A stretch of 64,000 nt of DNA. Source: Apostichopus japonicus (Eukaryota > Echinodermata > Holothuroidea > Aspidochirotida > Stichopodidae). This document shows positions 25,452 through 39,028 of this stretch, piece after piece. Positions within the stretch are counted from its first letter, which is position 1; each line of letters opens with the position of its first letter. Both the position numbers and the translations under genes were made by a program. The stretch covers positions 1,558,499-1,622,498 of the forward strand of contig NC_092565.1 in the NCBI RefSeq assembly GCF_037975245.1, written 5' to 3'. Under the pieces are notes generated by a model. It saw nothing but the letters and a program-made list of their open reading frames with translations, was not told where the DNA came from and did no database searches.

Positions 25452-27175
25452 GATCAATCGAATGTACGATACCCATTAATCGAATGTACATTACCCATCA
25501 ATCGAATTTGCGACACCCATCATTCGAATGTGCGACAGCGATAATCGAATGTGCGACACCGATCAATCGAATGTTCGGCACAGATCAATCTAATGTGCGG
25601 CACCGATCAATCGAATGTGCTACATCCATTAATCGAATGTGCGACACCGATCAATCGAATGTTCGACACCGATCAATCGAATGTTTGACACCGATCAATC
25701 GAATGTGCGACATCGATCAATCGAATGTGCAAAACCGATAAATCGAATGTGCGACACGGATCACACGAATGTGCGACACCGATCAATCTAATGTGCGACA
25801 CCATCAATCGAATGTGCGACACGGATCAATCGAATGTGAGACACCCATCAAGAGAATGTGCAACACCGATCAATCGAATGTGCCACACCGATCAATCGAA
25901 TGTGCAGCACCGATAAATCGAATGTGCGACACGGATCAATCGAATGTTCGACACGGATCAATCGAATGTACGATACCCATTAATCGAATGTACGATACCC
26001 ATCGATCGAATTTGCGACACCGATTAATCGAATGTACGATACCCATTAATCGAATTTTCGACACGGATCAATCGAATGTACGATACCCATTAATCGAATG
26101 TGCGACACCGATCAATCGAATGTACGGAACCGATCAATCGAATGTGCGGCACCGATCAATCGAATCTGCGGCACCCATCAATCGAATTTGCGATACCCAT
26201 CAATCGAATGGGCGACAGTGATAATCGAATGTGCGACACCGATCAATCGAATGTTCGGCACAGATCAATCGGATGTGCGATATCAATCGAATGTTCGACA
26301 TCGATCAATCGGATGTGCGACATCAATCGAATGCATGACACCGATCAATCGAATGTGCGACACCGATCAATCGAATGTGCGGCATCGATAAATCGAATGT
26401 GCGGCACCGATAAATTGAATGTGCCACACCGATCAATCGAATGTACGGCACCGATCAATCGAATGTGCGACACCCATCAATCTAATGTGCGACACCGATC
26501 AATCGAATGTGCGACACGGATCACACGAATGTGCCATACCGATCAATCGAATGTGCGGCACTGATAAATCGAATGTGCGACACGGATCACACGAATGTGC
26601 CACCCCGATCAATCGAATGTGCTGCACCGATCAATCGAATGTCCGACACGGATCAATCGAATGTTCGAAACTAATTAATCGAATGTTCGACACCGATCAA
26701 TCGAATGTTCGACACCGATCAATCGAATGTTTGACACCGATCAATCGAATGTTCGGCACAGATCAATCTAATGTGCGACACCGATCAATCGAATGTGCGA
26801 CACCGATCAATCGAATGTGCGGCACCGATCAATCGAATGTACGACACTGATCAATCGGATGTGCGACACTGATCAATGGAATGTGCGACACCCATCAATC
26901 TCATGTGCGACACCGATCGATTGAATGTGCGACACCGATCAATCGAATGTGCGACACCCGTCAAGAGAATGTGCAGCACCGATAAATCGAACGTGCGACC
27001 CGGATCACACGAATGTGCAACACCGATCAATCGAATGTTCGACACGGATCAATCGAATGTACGATACCCATTAATCGAATGTACGATACCCATCAATCGA
27101 ATTTGCGACACCGATTAATCGAATGTACGACACCCATTAATCGAATTTTCGACACGGATCAATCGAATGTACGAT
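25452..27175 (+). repeat. 1.7-kb tandem unit, copy 2
   Basis: Tandem partner of 23681-25451, containing the second exact CENP-B-box-like site at 26998-27014. The same material is found at 48.6-49.7 kb at offset 22,550, changing to 22,506 where two monomers are missing. The match with copy 1 ends near 27175 (CATTAATCG here, CATCAATCG there). Confidence 0.8.
26998..27014 (-). other. Exact CENP-B-box-like 17-mer, second copy
   Basis: The same sequence and monomer context as 25249-25265, carried along by the 1.7-kb tandem duplication (offset 1,749). The equivalent monomers are absent from the related region near 49,520. Confidence 0.45.
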
Positions 27176-30100
27176 ACCCATTAATCGAATGTGCGACACC
27201 GATCAATCGAATGTGCGGAACCGATCAATCGAATGTGCGGCACTGATCAATCGAATGTGCGACACCCATCAATCGAATGTGCGACAGCGATAATCGATTG
27301 TGCGACACCGATCAATCGAATGTTCGGCACAGATCAATCGGATGTGCGATATCAATCGAATGTTCGACACCGATCAATCGGATGTGCGACATCAATCGAA
27401 TGCATGGCACCGATCAATCGAATGTGCGACACCGATCAATCGAATGTGCGGCATCGATAAATCGATTGTGCGGCACCGATTAATCAAATGTGCCACACCG
27501 ATCAATCGAATGTACGGCACCGATCAATCAAATGTGCGACACCCATCAATCTAATGTGCGACACCTATCAATCGAATGTGCGACACGGATCACACGAATG
27601 TGCCAAACCGATCAATCGAATGTGCCAAACCGATCAATCGAATGTGCGGCACCGATAAATCGAATGTGCGACACAGATCACACGAATGTGCCACCCCGAT
27701 CAATCGAATGTGCGACACCGATCAATCGAATGTGCGACACCCATCAATCTAATGTGCGACACCGATCAATTGAATGTGAGACACCGATCAATCGAATGTG
27801 CGACACCGATCAATCGAATGTTCGACACCGATCAATCGAATGTTCGACACTAATCAATCGAATGTGCGACACCGATAATGGAATGTGCGACACCGATTAA
27901 TCGAATGTAGATACCCATTAATCGAATGTTCGACACGGATCTATCGAATGTACGATACCCATTAATCGAATGTTCGACACCGATCAATCGAATGTGCGGG
28001 ACCCATCAATCGAATGTGCGACACCTATTAATCGAATGTGCGGCACCGATCAATCGAATGTTCAACACCGATCAATCGAATGTTCGACACCGATCAATCG
28101 AATGTACGACACCGATCAATCGAATGTTCGACACGGATCAATGGAATGTACGATACCCATTATTCAAATGTACGATACCCATCAATCGAATTTGCGACAC
28201 CGATCAATCGAATGTGCGACACCGATAATCGAATGTGCGACACCGATCAATCGAATGTTCGGCACCAATCAATCGGATGTGCGGCACCCATCAATCGAAT
28301 TTGCCACACCCATCAATCAAATGTGCGACACCGATCAATCGAATATGCGTCACCGATCAATCGAATGTGAGACACCGATCAATCTAATGTGCGGCACCGA
28401 TCAATCGAATGTGAGACACCGATCAATCGAATGTGCGGCACCGATCAATCGAATGTTCGACACGGATCAATCGAATGTTCGATACCCATTAATCGAATGT
28501 TCGACACCGATCAATCGAATGTGCGACACCCATCAATCTAATGTGCGACACCGAGCAATCGAATGTAAGACACCGATCAATCGAATGTGTGACACGGATC
28601 GCACAAATGTGCAACACCGATCAATCGAATATGCGACACCGATCAATCGAATGTGCGACACCCATCAATCTAATGTGCGACACCGATCAATCGAATGTGC
28701 GACACCGATCAATCGAATGTGCGACACCCATCAATCTAATGTGCGACACCGATCAATCGAATGTGCGACACGGATCAATCGAATGTGCAACACCGATCAA
28801 TCGAATGTGCCACACCGATCACTCGAATGTGCGGCATCGATAAATCGAATGTGCGACACGGACCACACGAATTTGCGACACCGATAAATCTAATGTGTGA
28901 CCCCCATCAATCGAATGTGCGACACCCATCAATCGAATGTGCGACACCAATCAATCGAATGTACGACACCGTTTAATCGAAAATGCGGCACCCATCAATC
29001 GAATATGCGACACCCATCAATCGAATGTTCGACACCGATCAATCGAATGTACGGCACCGATCAATCGGATGTGCGACACCGATCAATCGAATGTTCGGCA
29101 CCGATCAATCGGATGTACGACACATCAATCGGATGTGCGACACCGATCAATCGTATGTTCGGCACCGATCAATCGAATGTTCGATACCCATCAATCGAAT
29201 GTGCGACACCGATCAATCGAATGTGCGACACCGATCAATCGAATTTGAAACACCGATAATCGAATGTGCGGCACCGATCAATCGAATGTGCGACACCGAA
29301 CAATCGAATGTTTGACACCGATCAATCGAATGTGCGACACAGATCACACGAATGTGCTACACCGATCAATCTAATGTGCGACACCCATCAATCGAATTTG
29401 CGACACACATCAATCTAATGTGCGACACCGATCAATCGAATGTTCGACACGGATCAATCGAATGTACGATACCCATCAATCGAATGTACATTACCCATCA
29501 ATCGAATTAGCGACACCCATCATTCGAATGTGCGACAGCGATAATCGAATGTGCGACACCGATCAATCGAATGTTCGGCACAGATCAATCTAATGTGCGG
29601 CACCGATCAATCGAATGTGCGACATCGATAAATCGAATGTGCGATATCCATCAATCGAATGTTCGACACCGATCAATCGAATGTGCGACACGGATCACAC
29701 GAATGTGCTACACCGATCAATCTAATGTGCGACACCCATCAATCGAATGTGTGACACGGATCAATCGAATGTGCGACACCGATCAATCGAATGTTCGACA
29801 CCGATCAATCGAATGTGCGACACCCATCAATCGAATGTGCCACACCCATCAATCGAATGTGCAAAACCAATAAATCGAATGTGCGACACGGATCACACGA
29901 ATGTGCGACACCGATCAATCTAAAGTGCGACACCATCAATCGAATGTGCGACACTGATCAATCGAATGTGAGACACAATCAATCGAATGTGCAACACCGA
30001 TCAATCGAATGTGCGACACCGATCAATCGAATGTGCGGCATCGATAAATCGAATGTGCGACACCGATCAATCGAATGTTCGACACGGATCAATCGAATGT

Positions 30101-33061
30101 ACGATACCCATTAATCGAATGTGCGACACCGATCAAGAGAATGTGCAACACCGATCAATCGAATGTGCCACACCGATCAATCGAATGTCCAGCACCGATA
30201 CATCGAATGTGCGACACGGATCACACGAATGTGCAACACCGATCAATCGAATGTGCGACACCCATCAATCTAATGTGCGACACCGATCAATTGAATGTGA
30301 GACACCGATCAAACGAATGTGCGACACCGATCAATCGAATGTTCGACACCGATCAATCGAATGTGCGACACCGATCAATCGAATGTGCGACACCGATAAT
30401 GGAATGTGCGACACCGATCAATCGAATGTACGATACCCATTAATCGAATGTTCGACACGGATCTATCGAATGTACGATACTCATTAATCGAATGTTCGAC
30501 ACCGATCAATCGAATGTGCGGGACCCATCAATCGAATGTGCGACTTCTATTAATCGAATGTGCGGCACCGATCAATCGAATGTTCAACACCGATCAATCG
30601 AATGTTCGACACCGATCAATCGAATGTACGACACCGATCAATCGAATGTTCGACACGGATCAATGGAATGTACGATACCCATTATTCAAATGTACGATAC
30701 CCATCAATCGAATTTGCGACACCGATCAATCGAATGTGCGACACCGATAATCGAATGTGCGACACCGATCAATCGAATGTTCGGCACCAATCAATCGGAT
30801 GTGCGGCACCCATCAATCGAATTTGCCACACCCATCAATCAAATGTGTGACACCGATCAATCGAATATGCGTCACCGATCAATCGAATGTGAGACACCGA
30901 TCAATCGAATGTGCGGCACCGATCAATCGAATGTGAGACACCGATCAATCGAATGTGCCACACCGATCAATCGAATGTTCGAAACGGATCAATCGAATGT
31001 TCGATACCCATCAATCTAATGTGCGACACCGAGCAATCGAATGTGAGACACCGATCAATCGAATGTGTGACACGGATCGCACAAATGTGCAACACCGATC
31101 AATCTAATGTGCGACACCCATCAATCGAATGTGCGACACCGATCAATCGAATGTGCGACACCGATCAATCGAATGTGCGACACCCATCAATCTAATGTGC
31201 GACACCGATCAATCGAATGTGCGACACGGATCAATCGAATGTGCAACACCGATCAATCGAATGTGCCACACCGATCACTCGAATGTGCGGCACCGATCAA
31301 TCGAATGTGCGACACGGACCACACGAATTTGCGACACCGATAAATCTAATGTGCGACACCCATCAATCGAATGTGCGACACCGATCAATCGAATGTGCGA
31401 CACCAATCAATCGAATGTACGACACCGTTTAATCGAAAATGCGGCACCCATCAATCGAATATGCGACACCCATCAATCGAATGTTCGACACCGATCAATC
31501 GAATGTACGGCACCGATCAATCGGATGTACGACACATCAATCGGATGTGCGACACCGATCAATCGTATGTTCGGCACCGATCAATCGAATTTTCGATACC
31601 CATCAATCGAATGTGCGACACCAATCAATCGAATGTGCGACACCGATCAATCGAATTTGAAACACCGATAATCGAATGTGCGGCACCGATCAATCGAATG
31701 TGCGACACCGAACAATCGAATGTTTGACACCGATCAATCGAATGTGCGACACAGATCACACGAATGTGCTACACCGATCAATCTAATGTGCGACACCCAT
31801 CAATCGAATTTGCGACACACATCAATCTAATGTGCGACACCGATCAATCGAATGTTCGACACGGATCAATCGAATGTAGGATACCCATTAATCGAATGTA
31901 CATTACCCATCAATCGAATTTGCGACACCCATCATTCGAATGTGCGACACCGATCAATCGAATGTTCGACACCGATCAATCGAATGTTTGACATCGATCA
32001 ATCGAATGTGCGACATCGATAAATCGAATGTGCGATATCCATCAATCGAATGTTCGACACCGATCAATCGAATGTGCGACACGGATCACACGAATGTGCT
32101 ACACCGATCAATCTAATGTGCGACACCCATCAATCGAATGTGCGACACGGATCAATCGAATGTGCGACACCGATCAATCGAATGTTCGACACCGATCAAT
32201 CGAATGTGCGACACCCATCAAGAGAATGTGCCACACCGATCAATCGAATGTGCCACACCGATCAATCGAATGTGCAAAACCAATAAATCGAATGTGCGAC
32301 ACGGATCACACGAATGTGCGACACCGATCAATCTAATGTGCGACACCATCAATCGAATGTGCGACACTGATCAATCGAATGTGAGACACAATCAATCGAA
32401 TGTGCAACACCGATCAATCGAATGTGCCACACCGATCAATCGAATGTGCAGCACCGATAAATCGAATGTGCGACACGGATCACACGAATGTGCAACACCG
32501 ATCAATCGAATGTTCGACACGGATCAATCGAATGTACGATACCATTTAATCGAATGTACGATACCCATCAATCGAATTTGCGACACCTATCAATCGAATG
32601 TTCGGCACAGATCAATCGGATGTGCGATATCAATCGAATGTTCGACATCGATCAATCGGATGTGCGACATCAATCGAATGCATGACACCGATCAATCGAA
32701 TGTGCGACACCGATCAATCGAATGTGCGGCATCGATAAATCGAATGTGCGGCACCGATCAATCGAATGTTCCACACGGATCAATCGAATGTACGATACCC
32801 ATTAATCGAATGTGCGACACCGATCAAGAGAATGTGCAACACCAATCAATCGAATGTGCCACACCGATCAATCGAATGTCCAGCACCGATACATCGAATG
32901 TGCGACACGGATCACACGAATGTGCAACACCGATCAATCGAATGTTCGACACGGATCAATCGAATGTACGATACCCATTAATCGAATGTACGATACCCAT
33001 CAATCGAATTTGTGACACCGATTAATCGAATGTACGATACCCATTAATCGAATTTTCGACA
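27176..33061 (+). repeat. 5.9-kb compound block, first version
   Basis: It opens with block-C-like order (27191-27460 resembles 15067-15336) and then carries two rounds of the TTATTCAAATG and CGTTTAATCGAAAATG landmark series (near 28160 and 28973, then 30681 and 31425). It recurs at 49.7-59.4 kb with offsets of 22,506, 22,505 (after a 1-bp loss near 50,330), 22,307, 22,240 and finally 26,381. It ends in block B copy 2. The longest open frame of the window (27970-28887, 305 codons) lies here and is a by-product of the monomer. Confidence 0.75.
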
Positions 33062-35338
33062 CGGATCAATCGAATGTACGATACCCATTAATCGAATGTG
33101 CGACACCGATCAATCGAATGTGCGGAACCGATCAATCGAATGTGCGGCACCGATCAATCGAATCTGCGGCACCCATCAATCGAATTTGCGATACCGATCA
33201 ATCGAATGTGCGACAGCGCTAATCGAATGTGCGACACCGATCAATCGAATGTTCGGCACAGATCAATCGGATGTGCGATATCAATCGAATGTTCGACACC
33301 GATCAATCGGATGTGCGACATCAATCGAATGTTCGACACCGATCAATCGGATGTGCGACATCAATCGAATGCATGACACCGATCAATCGAATGTGCGACA
33401 CCGATCAATCGAATGTTCGGCACAGATCAATCGGATATGCGATATCAATCGAATGTTCGACACCGATCAATCGGATGTGCGATATCAATCGAATGCATGA
33501 CACCAATCAATCGAATGTGCGACACCGATCAATCGAATGTACGACACCGATTAATCGAATATGCGGCACCCATCAATCGAATGTGCGACACCCATCAATC
33601 GAATGGTCGACATCGATCAATCGAATGTACGGCACCGATCAATCGGATGGGCGACAACGATCGATCGAATGTTCGGCACCGATCAATCGGATGTACGGCA
33701 CCGATCGATCGAATGCGCGACACCGATCAATCCAATGGGCGACACCGATCAATCGAATGTACAGCACCCATCAATCGAATTTGCGACACCCATCAATCTA
33801 ATGTGCGACACCGATCAATCGAATGTTCGACACGGATCAATCGAATGTACGATACCCATTAATCGAATGTACGATACCCATCGATCGAATTTGCGACACC
33901 CATCAATCGAATGTTCGACACCTATCAATCGAATGTTTGACACCGATCAATCGAATGTTCGGCACAGATCAATCTAATATGCGGCACCGATCAATCGAAT
34001 GTGCGACACCCATCAATCGAATGTGCGACAGCGATAATCGAACGTTCGACACCGATCAATCGAATGTTCGGCACCGATCAATCGGATGTGCGACATCAAT
34101 CGAATACATGACACCGATCAATCGAATGTGCGACACCGATAATGGAATGTGCGACAATGATTAATCGAATGTACGATACCCATTAATCGAGTGTTCGAAA
34201 GCGATCAATCGAATGTGTGGCACCCATCAATCGAATGTGCGGCACCGATCAATCGAATGTGCGACACCGATCAATCGAATGTGCGACACCGATCAATCGA
34301 ATGTTCAACACCGATCAATCGAATGTTCGACACCGATCAATCGAATGTACGACACCGATCAATCGAATGTTCGACACGGATCAATGGAATGTACGATACC
34401 CATTATTCAAATGTACGATACCCATCAATCGAATTTGCGACACCGATCAATCGAATGTGCGACACCGATAATCGAATGTGCGACACCGATCAATCGAATG
34501 TTCGGCACCAATCAATCGGATGTGCGGCACCCATCAATCGAATTTGCCACACCCATCAATCGAATATGCGACACCAATCAATCGAATGTACGACACCGTT
34601 TAATCGAAAATGCGGCACCCATCAATCGAATGTGCGACACCCATCAATCGAATGTTCGACACCGATCAATCGAATGTTCGGCACCGATCAATCGGATGTA
34701 CGACACTGATCAATCGGATGTGCGACACCGATCAATCGAATGTTCGGCACCGATCAATCGAATGTTCGATACCCATTAATCGAATGTGCGACACCGATCG
34801 ATCGAATGTGCGGCGCCCATCAATCGAATATTACACCCAGATCAATCGAATTTGCGACACCGATCAATCGAATGTACGACACCGATTAATCGAATATGCG
34901 GCACCCATCAATCGAATGTGCGACAACCATCAATCGAATGGTCGACACCGATCAATCAAATGTACGGCACCGATCAATCGGATGTGCGACACCGATCGAT
35001 CGAATGTTCGGCACCGATCAATCGGATGTGCGGCACCCATCAATCGAATTTGCCACACCCATCAATCGAATGTGCGACACCGATCAATCGAATGTTCGGC
35101 ACAAATCAATCTAATGTACGGCACCGTTCAATCGAATGTTCCACACGGATCAATCGAATGGACGATACCCATTAATCGAATGTACGATACCCATCAATCG
35201 AATTTGCGACACCGATTAATCGAATGTGCGATACCCATTAATCGAATTTTCGACACGGATCAATCGAATGTACGATACCCATTAATCGAATGTGCGACAC
35301 CGATCAATCGAATGTGCGACACGGATCAATCGAATGTG
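33062..35338 (+). repeat. Block B, copy 2
   Basis: Matches 12431-14706 at offset 20,632. Visible private changes include CCAATCAATCG near 33504, GATCGATCG near 34991 and GGCACAAATC near 35098. The two copies have different neighbours on both sides, so the copied segment is close to 2.3 kb. Confidence 0.8.
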
Positions 35339-35566
35339 CGGCACCCATCAATCGAATGTGCGACACCCATTAATCGAATGTACGACACCGTTTAATCGAA
35401 AATGCGGCACCCATCAATCGAATGTGCGACACCCATCAATCGAATGTTCGACACCAATCAATCGAATGTACGGCACCGATCAATCGGATGTGCGACACCG
35501 ATCAATCGAATGTTCGGCACCGATCAATCGGATGTACGACACTGATCAATCGGATGTGCGACACTG
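35339..35566 (+). repeat. Linker between block B and the 3,355-bp repeat
   Basis: About ten monomers with the CGTTTAATCGAAAATG landmark near 35390 and several CAATCGG variants. No near-identical partner over the full length and no unique DNA. Confidence 0.6.
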
Positions 35567-38500
35567 ATCAATCGAATGTGCGACACCCATCAATCTCATG
35601 TGCGACACCTATCGATTGAATGTGCGACACCGATCAATCGAATGTGCGACACCCGTCAAGAGAATGTGCAACACCGATCAATCGAATGTGCAGCACCGAT
35701 AAATCGAATGTGCGACACGGATCACACGAATGTGCAACACCGATCAATCGAATGTTCGACACGGATCAATCGAATGTACGATACCCATACGATACCCATC
35801 AATCGAATTTACGACACCGATTAATCGAATGTACGATACCCATTAATCGAATTTTCGACACGGATCAATCTAATGTACGATACCCATTAATCGAATGTGC
35901 GACACCGATCAATCGAATGTGCGGAACCGATCAATCGAATGTGCGGCACCGATCAATCGAATGTGCGACACCCATCAATCGAATGTGCGACAGCGATAAT
36001 CGATTGTGCGACACCGATCAATCGAATGTTCGGCACAGATCAATCGGATGTGCGATATCAATCGAATGTTCGACACCGATCAATCGGATGTGCGACATCA
36101 ATCGAATGCATGACACCGATCAATCGAATGTGCGACACCGATCAATCGAATGTGCGGCATCGACAAATCGAATGTGCGGCACCGATTAATCAAATGTGCC
36201 ACACCGATCAATCGAATGTACGGCACCGATCAATCAAATGGCGACACCCATCAATCTAATGTGCGACACCGATCAATCGAATGTGCGACACGGATCACAC
36301 GAATGTGCCAAACCGATCAATCGAATGTGCGGCACCGATCAATCGAATGTGCGGCACCGATAAATCGAATGTGCGACACAGATCACACGAATGTGCCACC
36401 CCGATCAATCGAATGTTCGACACGGATCAATCGAATGTACGATACCCATCAATCAAATGTTCGATACCCATCAATCGAATTTGCGACACCAATCAATCGA
36501 ATGTTCGGCACAGATCAATCGGATGTGCGACATCAATCGAATGCATGACACGGATCAATCGAATGTGCGACACCGATAATGGAATGTGCGACACCGATTA
36601 ATCGAATGTACGATACCCATTAATCGAATGTTCGACACGGATCTATCGAATGTACGATACCCATTAATCGAATGTTCGACACCGATCAATCGAATGTGCG
36701 GGACCCATCAATCGAATGTGCGACTTCTATTAATCGAATGTGCGGCACCGATCAATCGAATGTTCAACACCGATCAATCGAATGTTCGACACCGATCAAT
36801 CGAATGTACGACACCGATCAATCGAATGTTCGACACGGATCAATGGAATGTACGATACCCATTATTCAAATGTACGATACCCATCAATCGAATTTGCGAC
36901 ACCGATCAATCGAATGTGCGACACCGATAATCGAATGTGCGACACCGATCAATCGAATGTTCGGCACCAATCAATCGGATGTGCGGCACCCATCAATCGA
37001 ATTTGCCACACCCATCAATCAAATGTGCGACACCGATCAATCGAATATGCGTCACCGATCAATCGAATGTGAGACACCGATCAATCGAATGTGCGGCACC
37101 GATCAATCGAATGTGAGACACCGATCAATCGAATGTGCGGCACCGATCAATCGAATGTTCGACACGGATCAATCGAATGTTCGATACCCATTAATCGAAT
37201 GTTCGACACCGATCAATCGAATGTGCGACACCCATCAATCTAATGTGCGACACCGAGCAATCGAATGTGAGACACCGATCAATCGAATGTGTGACACGGA
37301 TCGCACAAATGTGCAACACCGATCAATCTAATGTGCGACACCCATCAATCGAATGTGCGACACGGATCAATCGAATGTGCGACACCGATCAATCGAATGT
37401 TCGACACCGATCAATCAATGTGTGACACCGATCAATCGAATGTGCGACGCCGATCAATCGAATGTGCGACACCCATCAATCTAATGTGCGACACCGATCA
37501 ATCGAATGTGCGACACGGATCAATCGAATGTGCAACACCGATCAATCGAATGTGCCACACCGATCACTCGAATGTGCGGCATCGATAAATCGAATGTGCG
37601 ACACGGACAACACGAATTTGCGACACCGATAAATCGAATGTGCGACACCCATCAATCGAATGTGCGACACCGATCAATCGAATGTGCGACACCAATCAAT
37701 CGAATGTACGACACCGTTTAATCGAAAATGCAGCACCCATCAATCGAATATGCGACACCGATCAATCGAATGTTCGACACCGATCAATCGAATGTACGGC
37801 ACCGATCAATCGGATGTGCGACACCGATCAATCGAATGTTCGGCACCGATCAATCGGATGTACGACACATCAATCGGATGTGCGACACCGATCAATCGTA
37901 TGTTCGGCACCGATCAATCGAATGTTCGATACCCATCAATCGAATGTGCGACACCGATCAATCGAATTTGAAACACCGATAATCGAATATGCGGCACCGA
38001 TCAATCGAATGTGCGACACCGAACAATCGAATGTTTGACACCGATCAATCGAATGTGCGACACAGATCACACGAATGTGCTACACCGATCAATCTAATGT
38101 GCGACACCCATCAATCGAATTTGCGACACACATCAATCTAATGTGCGACACCGATCAATCGAATGTTCGACACGGATCAATCGAATGTACGATACCCATT
38201 AATCGAATGTACATTACCCATCAATCGAATTTACGACACCCATCATTCGAATGTGCGACAGCGATAATCGAATGTGCGACACCGATCAATCGAATGTTCG
38301 GCACAGATCAATCGAATGTGCGACACCGATCAATCGAATGTTCGACACGGATCAATCGAATGTTCGATACCCATTAATCGAATGTTCGACACTGATCAAT
38401 CGAATGTGCGACACCCATCAATCTAATATGCGACACCGAGCAATCGAATGTTCGACACCGATCAATCGAATGTGTGACACGGATCGCACAAATGTGCAAC

Positions 38501-39028
38501 ACCGATCAATCTAATGTGCGACACCCATCAATCGAATGTGCGACACGGATCAATCGAATTTGCGACACCGATCAATCGAATGTTCGACACCGATCAATCA
38601 ATGTGTGACACCGATCAATCGAATGTGCGACACCGATCAATCGAATGTGCGACACCCATCAATTTAATGTGCGACACCGATCAATCGAATGTGCGACACG
38701 GATCAATCGAATGTGCCACACCGATCAATCGAATGTGCCACACCGATCACTCGAATGTGCGGCACCGATAAATCGAATGAGCGACACGGATCACACGAAT
38801 TTGCGACACCGATCAATCTAATGTGCGACACCCATCAATCGAATGTGCGACACCTATCAATCGAATGTGCGACACCAATCAATCGAATGTACGACACCGT
38901 TTAATCGAAAATGCGGCACCCATCAATCGAATGTGCGACACCCATCAATCGAATATTCGACACCGATCAATCGAATGTACGGCACCGATCAATCGGATGT
39001 CAGACACCGATCAATCGAATGTTCGGCA
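35567..39028 (+). repeat. Distant copy of the 3,355-bp repeat
   Basis: Matches 19583-23045 at a constant offset of 15,984, crossing the junction between copy 2 and truncated copy 3 of that HOR. It includes the 11-bp half monomer at 35780-35790. Small private changes occur, such as TTTACGAC near 38230, CAATTTAATG near 38660 and ATGTCAGAC near 38999. Because the tandem junction itself was copied, this duplication is younger than the 3,355-bp tandem. Confidence 0.83.

Noticed and set aside
27970-28887. 305-codon open frame, with others of 281-305 codons at 50475-51392, 32138-33025, 58519-59406, 59776-60633 and 5409-6254
   Set aside because: They are stop-free runs of a 22-bp repeat that reads the same in all frames. 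They overlap equally good frames, start and stop at random variant monomers, and have no flanking gene signals or recognisable domain.
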